DNA from: Corythucha ciliata
Taxonomy: Eukaryota > Arthropoda > Insecta > Hemiptera > Tingidae
Assembly (NCBI GenBank): GCA_038030265.1
Contig: CM075937.1
Span: 33,212,198-33,276,197 of the forward strand
Length of the DNA stretch: 64,000 bases
Reading direction: 5' to 3'
Part shown: positions 32,049-43,795 of the stretch, in pieces
Numbering within the stretch: position 1 is the first letter of the stretch
How the letters are laid out: each line of letters begins with the position of its first letter
Program-made: the position numbers and the translations under genes
Notes under the pieces: model-generated
Told to the model about the DNA's origin: nothing
The model's input: the letters and a program-made list of their open reading frames with translations, nothing else
Database searches by the model: none

Positions 32049-33005
32049 GCTTCAAATTTAGACTCTGGCTGACCAATAAAGCAAGAATTTGCCCCGCTCT
32101 AAGGCTTGTACGTTGCACCAGAGTACAATGTTACAGAGAGGATGATACAGATGTTGTCCTCCGGGTGAGAACGCACGACGTTTTATTAATAGCTCCTTCA
32201 AATGCATCAAATTTGACTCTGGAGCCAACCAATAAAGCAAGAACTTGCCCCGCTTTAAGGCTTGTAAGATCGTCCTCCGGCTGAAAACAATCGACGTTTA
32301 ATTAATAGCTCCTCCAGTGCTTCAAATTTAGGCTTCGGCTGACTAATAAAACAAGATTTTGCCCCGCTTTAAGGCTTGTAAGTTGCACCAGTGTACGTCT
32401 CAAAAGTGACGAAATTAATCCATTTTTACCCTTACAGGTGGTGAGGTGTTGTCCTTCGGCTGAGGCTTCAAATTAAGACTCTGGCTGACAATTAAAACAA
32501 GATTTTGCCCCGCTTTAAGGCTTGTAAGTTCCACCAGAGTACGTCTCAAAAGTGGCGAAATTAATCAATTTTGACCGTTACAGGTGATGAGGTGTTGTCC
32601 TTCGGCTGAGGCATCAAATTAAGACTCTGACTGACTCATAAAACAATATTTTGCCCCGGTTTAAGGCTTGTAAGATCGTCCTACGGATGAAAACGATCGG
32701 CGTTTTATTAATAGCTCCTCCAGTGCTTCAAATTTAGACTCTGGCTGACCAATAAAGCAAGAATTTGCCCGCTTTAAGGCTTGTACGTTGCACGAGAGTA
32801 CCTCTCAAAAGTGACGAAATTAAGCCATTTTGAATGTTACAGGTGTTGTCCTCCGGCTGAAAACGCTCGACGTTTTATTAGTACCTCCTCCAATGTTTCA
32901 AATTCAGACTCTGGCTGACCAATAAAGCAAGAATTTGCCCCGCTTTAAGGCTTGTAAGTTCCACCAGAGTACCTCTCAAAAGTGACGAAACTATGCCATT
33001 TTTCC
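32049..33005. repeat. Composite tandem satellite, seven units of about 115-170 bp
   Basis: Each unit starts with GCTTCAAATTTAGACTCTGG (or GCATCAAATT..), followed by CTGACCAATAAAGCAAGAAT, TTGCCCCGCTTTAAGGCTTG and TAAGTT or TACGTT. Unit starts are about 32049, 32203, 32319, 32464, 32610, 32724 and 32894. After the common 70-bp core, units follow one of two tails or both: a CACCAGAGTACSTCTCAAAAGTG tail, or a GTTGTCCTCCGGCTGAAAAC..TTTTATTAATAGCTCC tail. The unequal spacing comes from tail choice. No conserved protein is encoded. Confidence 0.85.
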
Positions 33006-33230
33006 CACTATAATATTGGTATTATATTCTGGCTAGAATAGCTCAAGGGCAATTTCGATGGCTTCTTATTGCTTATTGTTTAATGCCTGAAATGCTAGAA
33101 CAAGATGAACTCATCAAGAAACATGGATTATGAGATGAATTAAATAATTATACTCTTGTTGTCCTCTGAATTTGAGCTGTTCTTTTTTTCATTGATCATG
33201 ACTATCATTAAGGAACCTTTAAAGACGAGT

Positions 33231-33366
33231 AGACGCATACGGCGTCATGTTCGTTCTTATCAGTTTAATAAGATAGGTTGGGGGTGGTTTGTTGACATTC
33301 ACAAAACATGAACAAAAGGTGGATTTTACAAGGCTGATAATTGATAAGAGCGAACATGGCGTCTGT
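33231..33366. mobile_element. MITE with AGACGC..GTTCGTTCTTATCA arms
   Basis: The left arm (33231-33262, containing GGCGTCATGTTCGTTCTTAT) and right arm (about 33334-33365, ATAAGAGCGAACATGGCGTC) are inverted copies. Length is about 136 bp and it is non-coding. Confidence 0.7.
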
Positions 33367-33412
33367 GATTTTACCTGTCTGATTATAGGTTCTCTACTAT
33401 CATGGACGATGC

Positions 33413-33699
33413 CATAGAGATAATATAACTACTAGAGGGGGCATTGGATGCGCAAACAAGTACAAACTGGGGCGAGGATTGACGTCATCCGAATATCGTT
33501 ACGGCTCCGTAGGTCTCTTCCCATTGGCTGCCTCAAAAGGTGGGGTTTCAAAAAGTCCCCCTTCACACCATCCACGACCCCACAGGTACTTCTTCAACCA
33601 ATAGCAAGGGATTTTCGGAGCTAACTCAAGCTCTTGGTGACGTCAATCATGGACCGCTGCGCAATAGATAATACAAGCTCTAGTTATGTTATCTCTATG
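33413..33699. mobile_element. hAT-type MITE with 8-bp target-site duplication
   Basis: It begins CATAGAGATAATATAACTAC and ends GTTATGTTATCTCTATG, inverted with a small indel. GACGATGC flanks it exactly on both sides (33405-33412 and 33700-33707). The 8-bp duplication points to hAT. 287 bp, no coding sequence. Confidence 0.8.
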
Positions 33700-33707
33700 G
33701 ACGATGC

Positions 33708-36700
33708 TGTGAAATGGATTTTTGAGTATTCTCTCGTGGATATAAGCGTTCATTTTCTTTATCTGAGGTTATGATTGTTAATTTTTGGGGCAGTTATTCA
33801 ATCTTCGTGATTTCCAATGACACGTCTTTTGGCGTTAAAAACCAAATTCCTTATTTTCTTCTCGACATACGGGTGGTGTAAAAACATGAATTTAACTTCA
33901 TATTCCTATATTTCACATAAATGCAATGGCTGTATGGCACGAAGCGAATGCCAAAGGAAAACAAAAACAAAACTTCGTAATTGCAAAATGTCTATGAGGT
34001 ATGAAGTGTTGGGTTCGGTGTCTAGCTATTGTGTAATACCAATTTTGTCATTTAGAGCTCTCATCATCCCGTGAAACGAAACTTCAGCGTCCAAATCACC
34101 TTGGTCCAAATAAATGAAATTAAGAACCTGTGGCGAGGATAACATAATTTTCCTAAAACTGTAATCTTTCTTTTTTTCGTTACCGACGAGATCAATAGAC
34201 GATTTCCGTGGAAAAAGCGAAGGTTTAGAACTGCAGGTTATGGGTTTATTTCTAGTTGCCTGGAGCCTCTTTAACAGTATTTTTTTTTTACATTACTAGC
34301 ATTACTACGAGTGTATTTCGGTTTCAAATACTACATGATTTTTGAGTTTTTCGTTTATTTCGAGTCTGCAATTACACTTCCTTCGCGTGCTTCTCATCTA
34401 AAGTCAGAAAAATGCGATACTATTGCTGCTTCAGTGACTGTAAGAGTTCTTCCATTCCGGGTCGACCTGAAGTTGTGTGGCAAATAGAAAGACTTTACGG
34501 AACCGTTAAATTAAATAATTATGAACCTAATTGGCTTTAAAATGCATTGTACGATCGAAGGTAAAATAAAAAGCGTACGATCCTGAGGCGTATAATCGCA
34601 CTACAAAAGCTACCGATGATGGCACTCGACTTCGTCTCGTGTCACAAACATCGTGCCTCGTTCGTTAAAAGCTCCTTTATGCCTTCGTATTGTAATAAAA
34701 AAGAGGGTTAGGGTTCCCGGGGGGCCGGTGAAACACATTGCAACCTAGGTGCCCGCGCACTAGGCAGCAAAGATTTCCTGGCTGGGGCAGCTACTAGAAC
34801 AAGCCCAACTGCACAGCAGCCAACTGGCAGCCGCGGCCAGGCTGCTTAGTTCCAGGAAACCCTACTTTTGCGTTTGAAACTTCCCTGGGCCGCTATCATA
34901 AAACTCGACACCGCTTTCATTTTTTTTCAACTAACATTGCCAGTTGAAGCACGAGAAGGAGGATCTGATGTATGAGGGGGGGGGGATTGTGCACCACTGC
35001 CTCGTCGTGTCTGGGAAGGGAAGTCTCTTGCTTGAACTAAATGAGTTGGCATGTGCGAGATTTTGAGTTGATCTCGTTGAATTCCCAACTGTTCCCCTTT
35101 CACGTTCTCAGTGTGACGATTGTTTTAAAGCACGATTCTATTTTGGGGCAATCACAAAGCTCTTTGGCCATTAATCAGTAGTGTATCACTTATCTCCCTT
35201 CGTGCCACGAGCTACCAAAGAAGGAAAGCAAAGTATAAATTCATCTATCGTCGTCATCTGTAATAATTGAGGCGAGAGTAGGATCACTCGTCACTAATAT
35301 CACACATACTTTGAATTCGCGCGTTTAACTTTCCGAGACGAGACCGAGACCGAGACCGAGACCGACTTTTCATGTTCGAGACCGAGACCGAGACAAAGAC
35401 CAACCCCTCATGAGCGAGACCGAGACCACTCAAGTCTCGTCTCGGTCTCGGTCTCGCTATTCAAGTTTAAATTCTCCTAATAGTACGGTGCAATTAGACC
35501 TATACCCCAACATCCAAAGTAAAAGTTTCCCTTCAACGCCAAATTGTTCCCCACAACCCCACATTGATTGGTGAAAAGTTACACCATTCGGAGCTACGGG
35601 TTTGGATGGGAGGGGGGTAAATTCTTATTTTGTTCCAGTATTTCTCAAATATTTCGAAATCTATGAGGTTTAGCGTTCAAAGCGTTAAAAAAGTGTTTCA
35701 CCACTTCGAGTAATTTTTTTTAACCTTGGGGATTTCACCCAAGTAGCACAATAAGGTCGTTACGGCGCGGCGTCGGGTGAGGTCGCATGGCGCGTTCTGA
35801 CGTCGCACCGGCGTTGTCATAACCAAAATGCGACCAAAACCGGTGGTACAAGAGATGGTTGTGGTGACGTCGGCTGCCGGCCAGGAGTCGAAATCTTGAA
35901 AAGCTATCCAGGTTTGGCAAATTTCACAAAAACTTGCCTGATTAGTGAGGATCAATATACCAAACTCAGATTATCGCTCGAAAAATGTCGAAGAATTGAA
36001 CACATTACGAGCAAAAATTGCTTTTTTTGGGTGCATGAATTTTAGAAATCATCGGTGGTACTAAAATTATGTTGTTAATTTTTCAAAAAATGTCTGCTTT
36101 GATTGATTAGGAGCAGTCACTGCCGAAAAATGTTTGCTACCACACTGTGTTTGAAAGGAGACCGCGACACGTACAAAAAATTCGCATTTGACCAATTCCT
36201 ATAAAGGCGATATATTGGGACTGCACCGTGCGTCGACTGGTACTCCTTTATTTTAGCTGTCAACTAACGCACTATCCTGAACCTCAGGTGCACGGAATTC
36301 CTCTCAATCCGTCATCTTTCGTTTGCAGTAATGTACAATCCCTTGGGCGATGAGCAGACGTTTTGAGCCACGAGGGAATGGTTTCTCTTTTAATGAAGGC
36401 AAGGGAGTCAAAAGGATGTGCTGAAGGGAACTCAAGGGGGGGGGGGGATTTCTCGCGTCGACATTTGGAAGAAAGGTTACGTCGTTAAATTGACAGAAAT
36501 AATTTTCCCTCTCGACTTTCGTTTTCTTCTACTACGAGACAATTAATCTGGGAAAGGAGCCCGCAGTTTATACGTTTTGTTCATTTCTCTGTACGGATGG
36601 TAGCCGAAATACTTGCATTCGATGAATGCTGGATGATAAAGATTTTATGTTTAATTTTGTGTGTGCCACTAAACAATTCGCGTTATTATGAAGATTTATC

Positions 36701-38789
36701 GTCCGGTAAACACTCTGGTGGAGAGCTGGTATAGCAGGTGGTTATCGTTTTGGTTGCATACAGGTTTGAGAGACCATCACCATGAAGTTATTGATGAACA
36801 CAGCCTCATTGGATAATGGACGAAATAACACCGTCGTCGTAAAACGTTCACCCCAATTTGCCGCTTTATAGTTCCTCCACCGCCCAAGTCACACATAATA
36901 CATATAATGGTTTAATTTTGTCAAGTTTTATATGAATATATACCCTCTACAAATTCTCTTCATCCAAAGGAATAATTCCCTGGATTCATTTCTTCTTTTT
37001 ATTTATACTGTTTGAGACCTTTGGTTCGAGGAACAGTAAAGAAAATAAAGGGAAAGAGCCTTACAACTTCTTATTGAATATATACGTACTTTTGAGTTAA
37101 GGAACCCTTGAAATTGGTTCAAGCAGATGTTTTTGTAGGAATCAAAACTGATCCCAATTGTTCCTTGGCTCAAGGAGCGTTAATAAATACGGTATATTCA
37201 TGTTTTAGAGTAAAATGTCTCGTTCAATTTGGCCCGCTTTCGTGTTATTACTTTGAGAGACTAACTCAAAAGAACACTACTTGACGGCTCGTGAACTTGA
37301 GAACTTATGTGATCAACAAAAGAATGAAGGATAAAATAAATGAAGGCCTAGGGAAATAAATCAGTACTTTGAAGATATCATTACTTTTCCTCACAATAAG
37401 CTCGCAAAGTTGCCAGGATCGTTGAGGAGTACAAGCCACGTCGTAATTCCCTCATTTTAGTGGTTACTTATGCAGCTGTTTCTCCAGTCAACGATTAATT
37501 TTTAATTCTTTTAATCACTCGGACTCCTTTTATCTGTTCTCAAGATTTTTAAAAACCTCGTGTAACATATTAATTCAGTGATGCCGCAAAGCTATTGTTT
37601 TAATTTTTATTCCCCTCCCCCTCTTTCATCGCTGCCTGCCATAAAATGCTAAGTAACCGGCTGCTATAAAAATTCTCGAGGTTTCGCTTAATTATTAGGA
37701 AACTTCTTCGGGTACAAAAGTGGTGAATGACTTCATCCTCACCCCGTTTTAAGAACTTAACGCGTTAACATTAGCCATGACCCCCTCCCCCTTATTATAA
37801 ACTTTATCGAATTCTCTGTAAGAATGGCGAGGACTTGTTTTTACGATCGAACCTTTTCCCCGTTTTCAATCCGAACTTTTTCAATTAAATTCTAGCCCGA
37901 TTTTTTCTATTCCCATAAGAGACTACGAAAAGAAGGCTTCGAACCAAGTTGTCGAGTAATTATTAAAAAAAAAAAAACGGGTGGTACATTATCAAGTTTG
38001 TATACTCCCGTCATCCCTTAATACTTCCTTTCCACCCTTCATCCTGCTCTTTTATCCTTTCAACAAATGAACCGTTCTAATCGAGAAAGAGAGAATTTTC
38101 ACCAACTTTGCGCACATTTGTAAAATCACACAAAATTTTCATAGTAGACTTCGTGCCAAATGGAATGCCATCAAATCAATGTGACTTTTTCCTTACCCGT
38201 ACTTGTTTTGAAGAAACATTATAAAGTTATAGGATTTGCGAATTTTATAAAACAAATATTCTGACAAAATAGCCACTGTTCTTCACTTTCGTTGAAATGA
38301 CTTTAATAATGTAAGAAATCAGTCCGAGCAGTGTTTGGCTGGTGAATGTTGGAGGGAATAATGTCTTTTCTTTTTCTGCAAAAGGTAAAAGGTGAGTGGT
38401 ATTGGTAAATAAAAGTGGAGAGACATCTCGTTTTCTGAATTCAGATTGCAAGGTAAAAGGTGTGTGTGAAATCATTCGTTAAACGTCAAAGAGGTTTTTT
38501 TTTTTTAATGTCGAAACTTTGTCTAAAATTGATTCTCTTTCATTCTAGTCTCTTCTACCACCCTGTTTACATTCCGTATACTGGGTAGCGGGGTTTCTCC
38601 TATGTTCGCCAGTTTTCTACGTGCATACTAATCACAAGATTTGTTCTTCCCATATGATCCTACGCCGTATACTATACACCTTTCTCTGGACGAATTTCAC
38701 CGAACAACCGCCATAAAATGGCCTTCCCTGCTGCTCTACTCGTATAGTATACGCGAATAATTGAATATAGGTTATTTGACGCCTCTAAC
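33708..38789. other. 5 kb intergenic, no gene recognised
   Basis: Mostly unremarkable AT-rich DNA. Exceptions: a GC-rich patch at about 34700-34875 with imperfect inverted ends (AGGGTTCCCGG / CCAGGAAACCCT); the GAGACC array at 35338-35458; a GC-rich CGTCG patch at about 35755-35895; a G12 tract at 36436-36447; and an A12 tract at about 37964-37977. Short ORFs carry no motif. Confidence 0.4.
35338..35458. repeat. (GAGACC)n simple repeat with inverted right end
   Basis: Runs of GAGACCGAGACC at 35338-35420 turn into the complementary GTCTCGGTCTCG strand near 35432-35455, so the array is a hairpin-forming inverted simple repeat. Confidence 0.8.
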
Positions 38790-39620
38790 GAAAGAGAAAA
38801 TTCCATGAAATTTGAAATCTTTCGATACCTTTCAACAATTTGCGTCTCGAAAGACATGAATAGCCGAACTTTACTTCTGGGAAGAGCCAATTCCGCGAAA
38901 TTGGGTTTCGAAACAGCCAACAAAAAACACGCTTAGTGCCATTACCAAGGAAACCTATAATGGTGTTCTTATACTTAATATAGTTCAAGGCAACGGTCAG
39001 GCACCAATGGCACCAAAGGCCCAGCATGGAACTGACAAAACGAGCAAACCTCTTGCAATTTCGTTTTAAACCCACTAATTTGGTTTCTGAAAGTGCCAGA
39101 TCCGAAAAATTTTGAGGGTTTTGAAAAAACAAAATCCGAAATGACTCAAGCCAGCGAAAGTGGTTACTTGAACGAGCTTACCCCGCGGAATTGCATTATG
39201 AACAGGTCAACTGCGCAAAATTGTATTTTTCATGCAGTGACATTTCTTTATTGGGTGAGACATCTCCTGCAAAATCGTTCAGCAACCCAGAAAAATTATG
39301 TTTTCTCAGTTAGGCAACTCCACCAAATTGGTTTCTACCGTGCCAGTCCGCGAAATGTTGTTCTTGAAAGATCCGACTCCACGAAATTGGTTTTTGAATG
39401 GATCAACTTTGCGAAATTTAGTGGCGAAATCTGCGAATATTTCTTTTTGGATGAGCTATATACCCACGAAATTTTCAATCGTGCGAAATGGGCTTTTGAG
39501 TGAGAAAGACACGCGAAGTTTGGAACTTCTCAATAATACGCTAACTCAATATAAAAGGCCCGCTAAATGTTTTTTTAAAAGGACCAAGATCTGTGAAACT
39601 GCTCATTAAAATGAGCCAAC
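38790..39620. repeat. Minisatellite, CGCGAAATTGGTTTTTGAAAGAGCC unit
   Basis: About 25 degenerate units of 30-38 bp. The recurring words are CGAAATTGG, TTTCGAAA or TTTTGAAAG, and AGCCAA/GACCAA/CAACT. ORFs (up to 136 codons) run through the array in several frames and are artefacts of periodicity. Confidence 0.8.
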
Positions 39621-39639
39621 ATCAACGCCCTGGCCATTT

Positions 39640-40620
39640 GGATATTTAACGGGTGAACTGACCTGCAAGATTCATCAAGTTTTGATTTTGAAACGTCGAA
39701 ACCGGTTTTACACAGGCGTTTACGTCACGCATGTGCATTTAACAACCTCTGGGGTCGGTTTTTGAGAAAGTTGGCATTCCGATCGAGTTTCCTATATCCA
39801 GGTTTTACGTGTCCGAAACGATCCAGCCGGCGGAACTTAAAAATCACTTTTAGTATCCTCGCGGAAGAGTCTAGCCTTTGGTGTTGGGTAATGACGATAA
39901 TAGTTCTTGAAATAGCGAAAACTACAAAATTGGGTTCCGAGTTTCGAGTCCTAACTCACGATTCGGGCCTTACAGTGTCAAAACGGGCTGTTCACACTCT
40001 AAAAATAGTCAAACTGATCACGAGCGCCCTAGAGAGGCTACAGAATGACGATTCACATCTTAAAAATTGTTGATAAACTGACTACTTTTGCGCTATAAGA
40101 CTGCTTGACTGGCTAATCACGCCATAAAAATGGCTAGCCGATTCCCGGAAAATGATCAAAATTGCCATTGCGTGCTTCATAAAAGACCAAATCGAGCCTT
40201 CGCGCCTTATAAATTGCTGATATGTATAGATAATCCGTACCCTAAGAATAGCTAAACTGATCCTTTGCGACTTGCACATAGCGCAACTCACGATTCATGC
40301 TGTTAAAATGGCTAATTTAACTTGCTGAACCGTATAAAAAATTGCCCACCTGGCCACCATTCACGGCCAGATCAATTGACGCCCTTTAAGGAAAATATTA
40401 ATTGGCAGGCACCATAAAATCTGTGAACTGTGATATTTGGTTTTCCAACCGAATAGGGCCGTCTCCGCCTTACCAAATGATTGACCCTCCCCTCTTCACC
40501 AATTGTTGGTTTTTCCATTACTTCATCGTGTTAGCTTACTCGCACCCTAAAATGGCTTGACTGACTATATTCGCGCCCTATAAAAATTGTTACGTGATGG
40601 CTTCCAGTTTCATGCCATGA
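39640..40620. repeat. Minisatellite, CGCCATAAAAATGGCTAAACTGACC unit
   Basis: Units of about 33-40 bp combine CGCCCTATAAAAATTG or CACCATAAAATGGC with CTGACTAATTCA or CTGATCACG. Best seen at about 40020-40350. It starts directly after the previous array. Confidence 0.7.
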
Positions 40621-40811
40621 GTCTTGGGCCGATTTAGGGTGTCACGTTTCAAGTTTTGTGGTCGTATGACCTAGTTTTGGGTGCTATAAAGTTAATTGCA
40701 CATTCTACCTTGAATTTCCGTGCGCAATTAACAGTAACTCTGCAAGTAACAGAGGAAACTTCCATTGGAACGCCCGGATATGGTGAAAGTCGATCTCGGC
40801 CAGTATTCTCA

Positions 40812-40927
40812 GTCAGCTCGATTTTATATTGGGACGATGGCCTTCAACAGACTGTTCCGAAAGCTCGGCAAACAGTGGTTTGTGTTTTCTGTTGAAGGCC
40901 ATCGTCCCAATATAAAATCGAGCTGAC
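40812..40927. mobile_element. Foldback element, 40-bp perfect arms
   Basis: The left arm (GTCAGCTCGATTTTATATTG, GGACGATGGCCTTCAACAG) recurs as its reverse complement at about 40889-40927. The 37-bp centre contains a second, shorter inverted pair. Overlapping ORFs reflect the symmetry. Confidence 0.75.
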
Positions 40928-41680
40928 GGATATACATAGTTCGCGAAGAGAGATAGAGAATACAATGGAGCAAGAATCGAAACATTGTTCTTGACGAGAC
41001 TTAGTACGTCGAAGCGTCGCGGAGTGTACCATCATATTGGCAGAGTGAGGAGGAACTGAGCAGCAAATCTGCAAATATGAGCGACTCATAACAAGCTTCC
41101 ACGACGCCCCGGATAGCAGGTCTGAGAAACGGCCGAGACCCAGACAAAATATCTGAGAAGACTCACCAATTTGCTCATAGCTCAGTATACTTTCAACGCC
41201 TCGGAGAATCACAGGATATGACTGCGCTTTGGTAATAATTTAAATTATTTTAAAATAATTTGCTTGAAAACTGCTACTACTAAAACCTACTAAGCGACTT
41301 CACTGATAATTTTCACTCTATTTGTATTTCGCGGCAAGACACGAAAGCAGCCCTTGCGGGAGTAAGGGGAACCAAAGAAAAATCGTATTCCATTGAAGAA
41401 TCTAACGGGGAGTTGAATTCTTGAGCTACGAAATTAACAGTTCGTTATTGAATCGCTGGCATGCGGATAAACAGGAATTTTTTTGCGTGAAATGAGAAGT
41501 TTTACGAGGAACTGGCGCCTTCAAAGCCAATTTGGCGGATTTTCATGAGTCGAAAATATAATTTTGTGGGGTTGACCCCGTAATCCCCGCTTATTTACCC
41601 AATTGGATACACTAAGCACTATAGAAAATGGTCGTGCATTTTGTTTCCGTAGTATTTTTTCAGTAATCCCTTAATTTAAA
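40928..41680. other. Intergenic, nothing recognised
   Basis: No gene or repeat that I can support. The 122-codon minus ORF (40844-41212) begins inside the foldback and has no motif. Confidence 0.4.
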
Positions 41681-42141
41681 AAAAAGTTTTGTTCCGACAG
41701 CAGCCTGTCGGGAGAAGTGCATTTCATTCATGCGACAATCGAGTCAAACCTCATAAGTTAGAACGATATCAATCGATTATGCATGACATTTAGGCCGTGG
41801 TATAGAAAGTCAAAATCATAAAATCGTGTTTCTTTTTACCGCAGGCCCCTTTTTTGGCACCAACTGAGGGGAAACAAAGTGATGAAAATGAAAAATGTAA
41901 ATATAATAAATATACCATACAACGGTGAACAGAGTTAATGAAACAGAGTCGGTTTGGTTGCCTATACGATATGGGAAGGCGGACTCTTGTTAGAGGAGTT
42001 ATTTGCAATTAAAATCTTTATTCCAGCCTAAATTTCATTCATAATTGATTGATATCGTTCTAACTTATGAGGTTTGACTCGATTGTCGCATGAATGAAAT
42101 GCACTTCTCCCGACAGGCTGCTGTCGGAACAAAACTTTTTT
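41681..42141. mobile_element. MITE with about 95-bp terminal inverted repeats and hairpin + GTGCATTTCATTC module
   Basis: The arms 41681-41774 and 42047-42141 are almost perfectly inverted: AAAGTTTTGTTCCGACAGCA, GCCTGTCGGGAGAAGTGCAT, TTCATTCATGCGACAATCGA and so on. Each end carries a small GC hairpin (CCGACAGCAGCCTGTCGG) followed by GTGCATTTCATTC. The 270-bp centre has no coding capacity. Confidence 0.85.
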
Positions 42142-42159
42142 CAGATTACGTTAATTTTC

Positions 42160-42240
42160 AGATCAGTTACATTAGGTTAAATGGTATGTCACAATTTCAC
42201 CATTGCGGAATGCGGAGTGCCTGGGTTCGAATCCGAAACA
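42160..42240 (+). repeat. tRNA-like (SINE head or tRNA pseudogene)
   Basis: A perfect Pol III B-box word, GGGTTCGAATCC, is at about 42221-42232. An A-box-like TTAGGTTAAATGGTA lies about 50 bases upstream (about 42171-42185). The spacing fits a tRNA, but the acceptor stem does not pair and the anticodon arm is not clean. I read it as a tRNA-derived SINE or relic, not a functional tRNA. Confidence 0.45.
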
Positions 42241-42704
42241 ATTTTTAAAAAAATTTTTTTTTGTTCCTCCTTTTTTGGCCCACCTCGGAATTTTTTACTC
42301 AATATTTATTAGGCTGTAGGCAAATAAAATAAAAGAGACGGCTCAAAATACAATGTCAATGAATTTTTTTGGTAATTGGGTGGTCCAGTAAGGCATAGCG
42401 TTAATTTAATAGCTCCCCTCCGCCGAGAACTCCCCTGCCATATCAACGGATTTGGTTCACTAGGGTCTCATACGAAAGCGCGTTCATTTTTCATTACTCG
42501 AGTCAATTTTGGGGGCAATTGCAGCAACAGCCGTGCGGTAGCGAATTTTCAACTAATTGAAACCCCTCTTTCACACCGTTCCCGTGGACCGATTCATCTG
42601 GATCACGAACTCGTCCGAGATATTCACGCTATTGATTTTTAGACCAAATTTGGTTGCCCTAAGTCAAAAATTGCGACCGTGATCGTGCTAACAAAAAAGG
42701 GCCA

Positions 42705-43469
42705 TATAAATGTTATATTTTTTTTAGGGTTTTGGCTTTTTTCTTCTTCTACTTCTTCGTTTCCTGAGCTTTCGCCTTCTTGTGCTGAAGGCATCGTCAG
42801 AGAACTTTTTTGGGTTTTTTTTTTTTTATTTTAAATTATAGACATGTGACGAATGGAGGGGTGTCAATTTCTTCTTGCTGATTAGAAAATTTGTTGTTGA
42901 TGGCAACTGAGAATGTCTTCTGGTCATCTTCTTTTCAAGTTTGCAATCAGTGGCCTCCAGGCATGTGGTACATGAATTCCTTCATCTCTGTTGAAGTTTT
43001 CTTTTTTCTTTATTTCGATGGCTTCTCGAATTTTTCGTTTCTTCCACGAACTTTCAATGGCCAGTATTTTGGTATCTTCAAATTTGATGACGTGTGATTG
43101 TCCGCTGTACATGTGTTCAGCTATTGCTGATTATTCTATAAATTTATTTTTAAATAAAGAAAAAAGAAAACTTCAACAGAGATGAAGGAATTCATGTACC
43201 ACATGCCTGGAGGCCACTGATTGCAAACTTGAAAAGAAGATGACCAGAAGACATTCTCAGTTGCCATCAACAACAAATTTTCTAATCAGCAAGAAGAAAT
43301 TGACACCCCTCCATTCGTCACATGTCTATAATTTAAAATAATAAAAAAAAAAAACCCAAAAAAGTTCTCTGACGATGCCTTCAGCACAAGAAGGCGAAAG
43401 CTCAGGAAACGAAGAAGTAGAAGAAGAAAAAAGCCAAAACCCTAAAAAAAAAAAAAATATAACATTTAT
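42705..43469. mobile_element. Giant palindrome formed by the 3' end of a Penelope-like element
   Basis: Arms 42705-43015 and 43153-43469 (about 310 bp each) are near-identical inverted copies around a 137-bp spacer. On the minus strand 43112-42924 encodes the GIY-YIG C-terminal tail of a Penelope-like element: HVIKFEDTKILAIESSWKKR, KIREAIEIKKKENFNRDEG, then HAWRPLI and a stop. The right arm repeats the last part (from about NFNRDEG) on the plus strand. Downstream of the stop each arm carries CTGACGA + stem-loop + GAAA (see the ribozyme-like entry). Inverted and tandem partial copies are typical of Penelope-like insertions. Confidence 0.8.
43369..43399 (+). ncRNA. Hammerhead-ribozyme-like core (partial), one per palindrome arm
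   Basis: CTGACGA (43369-43375, fitting CUGANGA) is followed by GCCTTC..GAAGGC, a 6-bp stem, and then GAAA (43396-43399). That is the order of a hammerhead core around stem II. Penelope-like elements are known to carry hammerhead motifs in their terminal repeats. One base (T) interrupts the start of stem II, and I cannot place the cleavage triplet or stems I and III, so activity is unproven. The mirrored copy is at about 42775-42805 (-). Confidence 0.4.
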
Positions 43470-43499
43470 CAAGTATTATGGCTTAAAAACTGATAATAT

Positions 43500-43665
43500 T
43501 AATAAGGGCCATATATATATATAGTATAGCAAATCGAACCGACCTCGGATTCGTGTTCTAGGGGTTCTGAAACGTGAAAAAAAAGTATCACAACCCATAT
43601 GTGCGACCATCAGGGCGAGACCAATAGTGCATTTTTTGAATGAAATGCACTAAAAGTATGAAAGG
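43500..43665 (-). repeat. Dispersed repeat end, matches 62632-62770
   Basis: The reverse strand reads GTGCATTTCATTC, AATGCACTATTGGTCTCG, TTTTTCACGTTTCAGAACC and CTAGAACACGAAT, then a TATATATATA tract. The same order occurs at 62636-62772 (+). It is therefore a truncated copy of the element at 62632-63480. Confidence 0.7.
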
Positions 43666-43795
43666 GGGAAACAAAATAAATCACGATGAAATGTTGCCTA
43701 TGTCTAATGTGCGGCGTTTAAAAGGAACCGCACCGGAAACGTTTGGCGCGCTCCGCGTTTTCTGTCACTATAATTACCATGGCATGCATGCGTTA

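Noticed and set aside
34700..34875. GC-rich patch with imperfect inverted ends, possibly a SINE or MITE
   Set aside because: The ends match too loosely (AGGGTTCCCGG / CCAGGAAACCCT), and no duplication or second copy is visible in the window.
39093..39609. Overlapping ORFs of 136 and 103 codons
   Set aside because: They lie within the CGCGAAATTGG minisatellite; open frames arise from the periodic stop-poor unit in several frames.
42160..42240. Functional tRNA gene
   Set aside because: Only the B box is perfect; the acceptor and anticodon stems do not pair, so a SINE head or relic is more likely.
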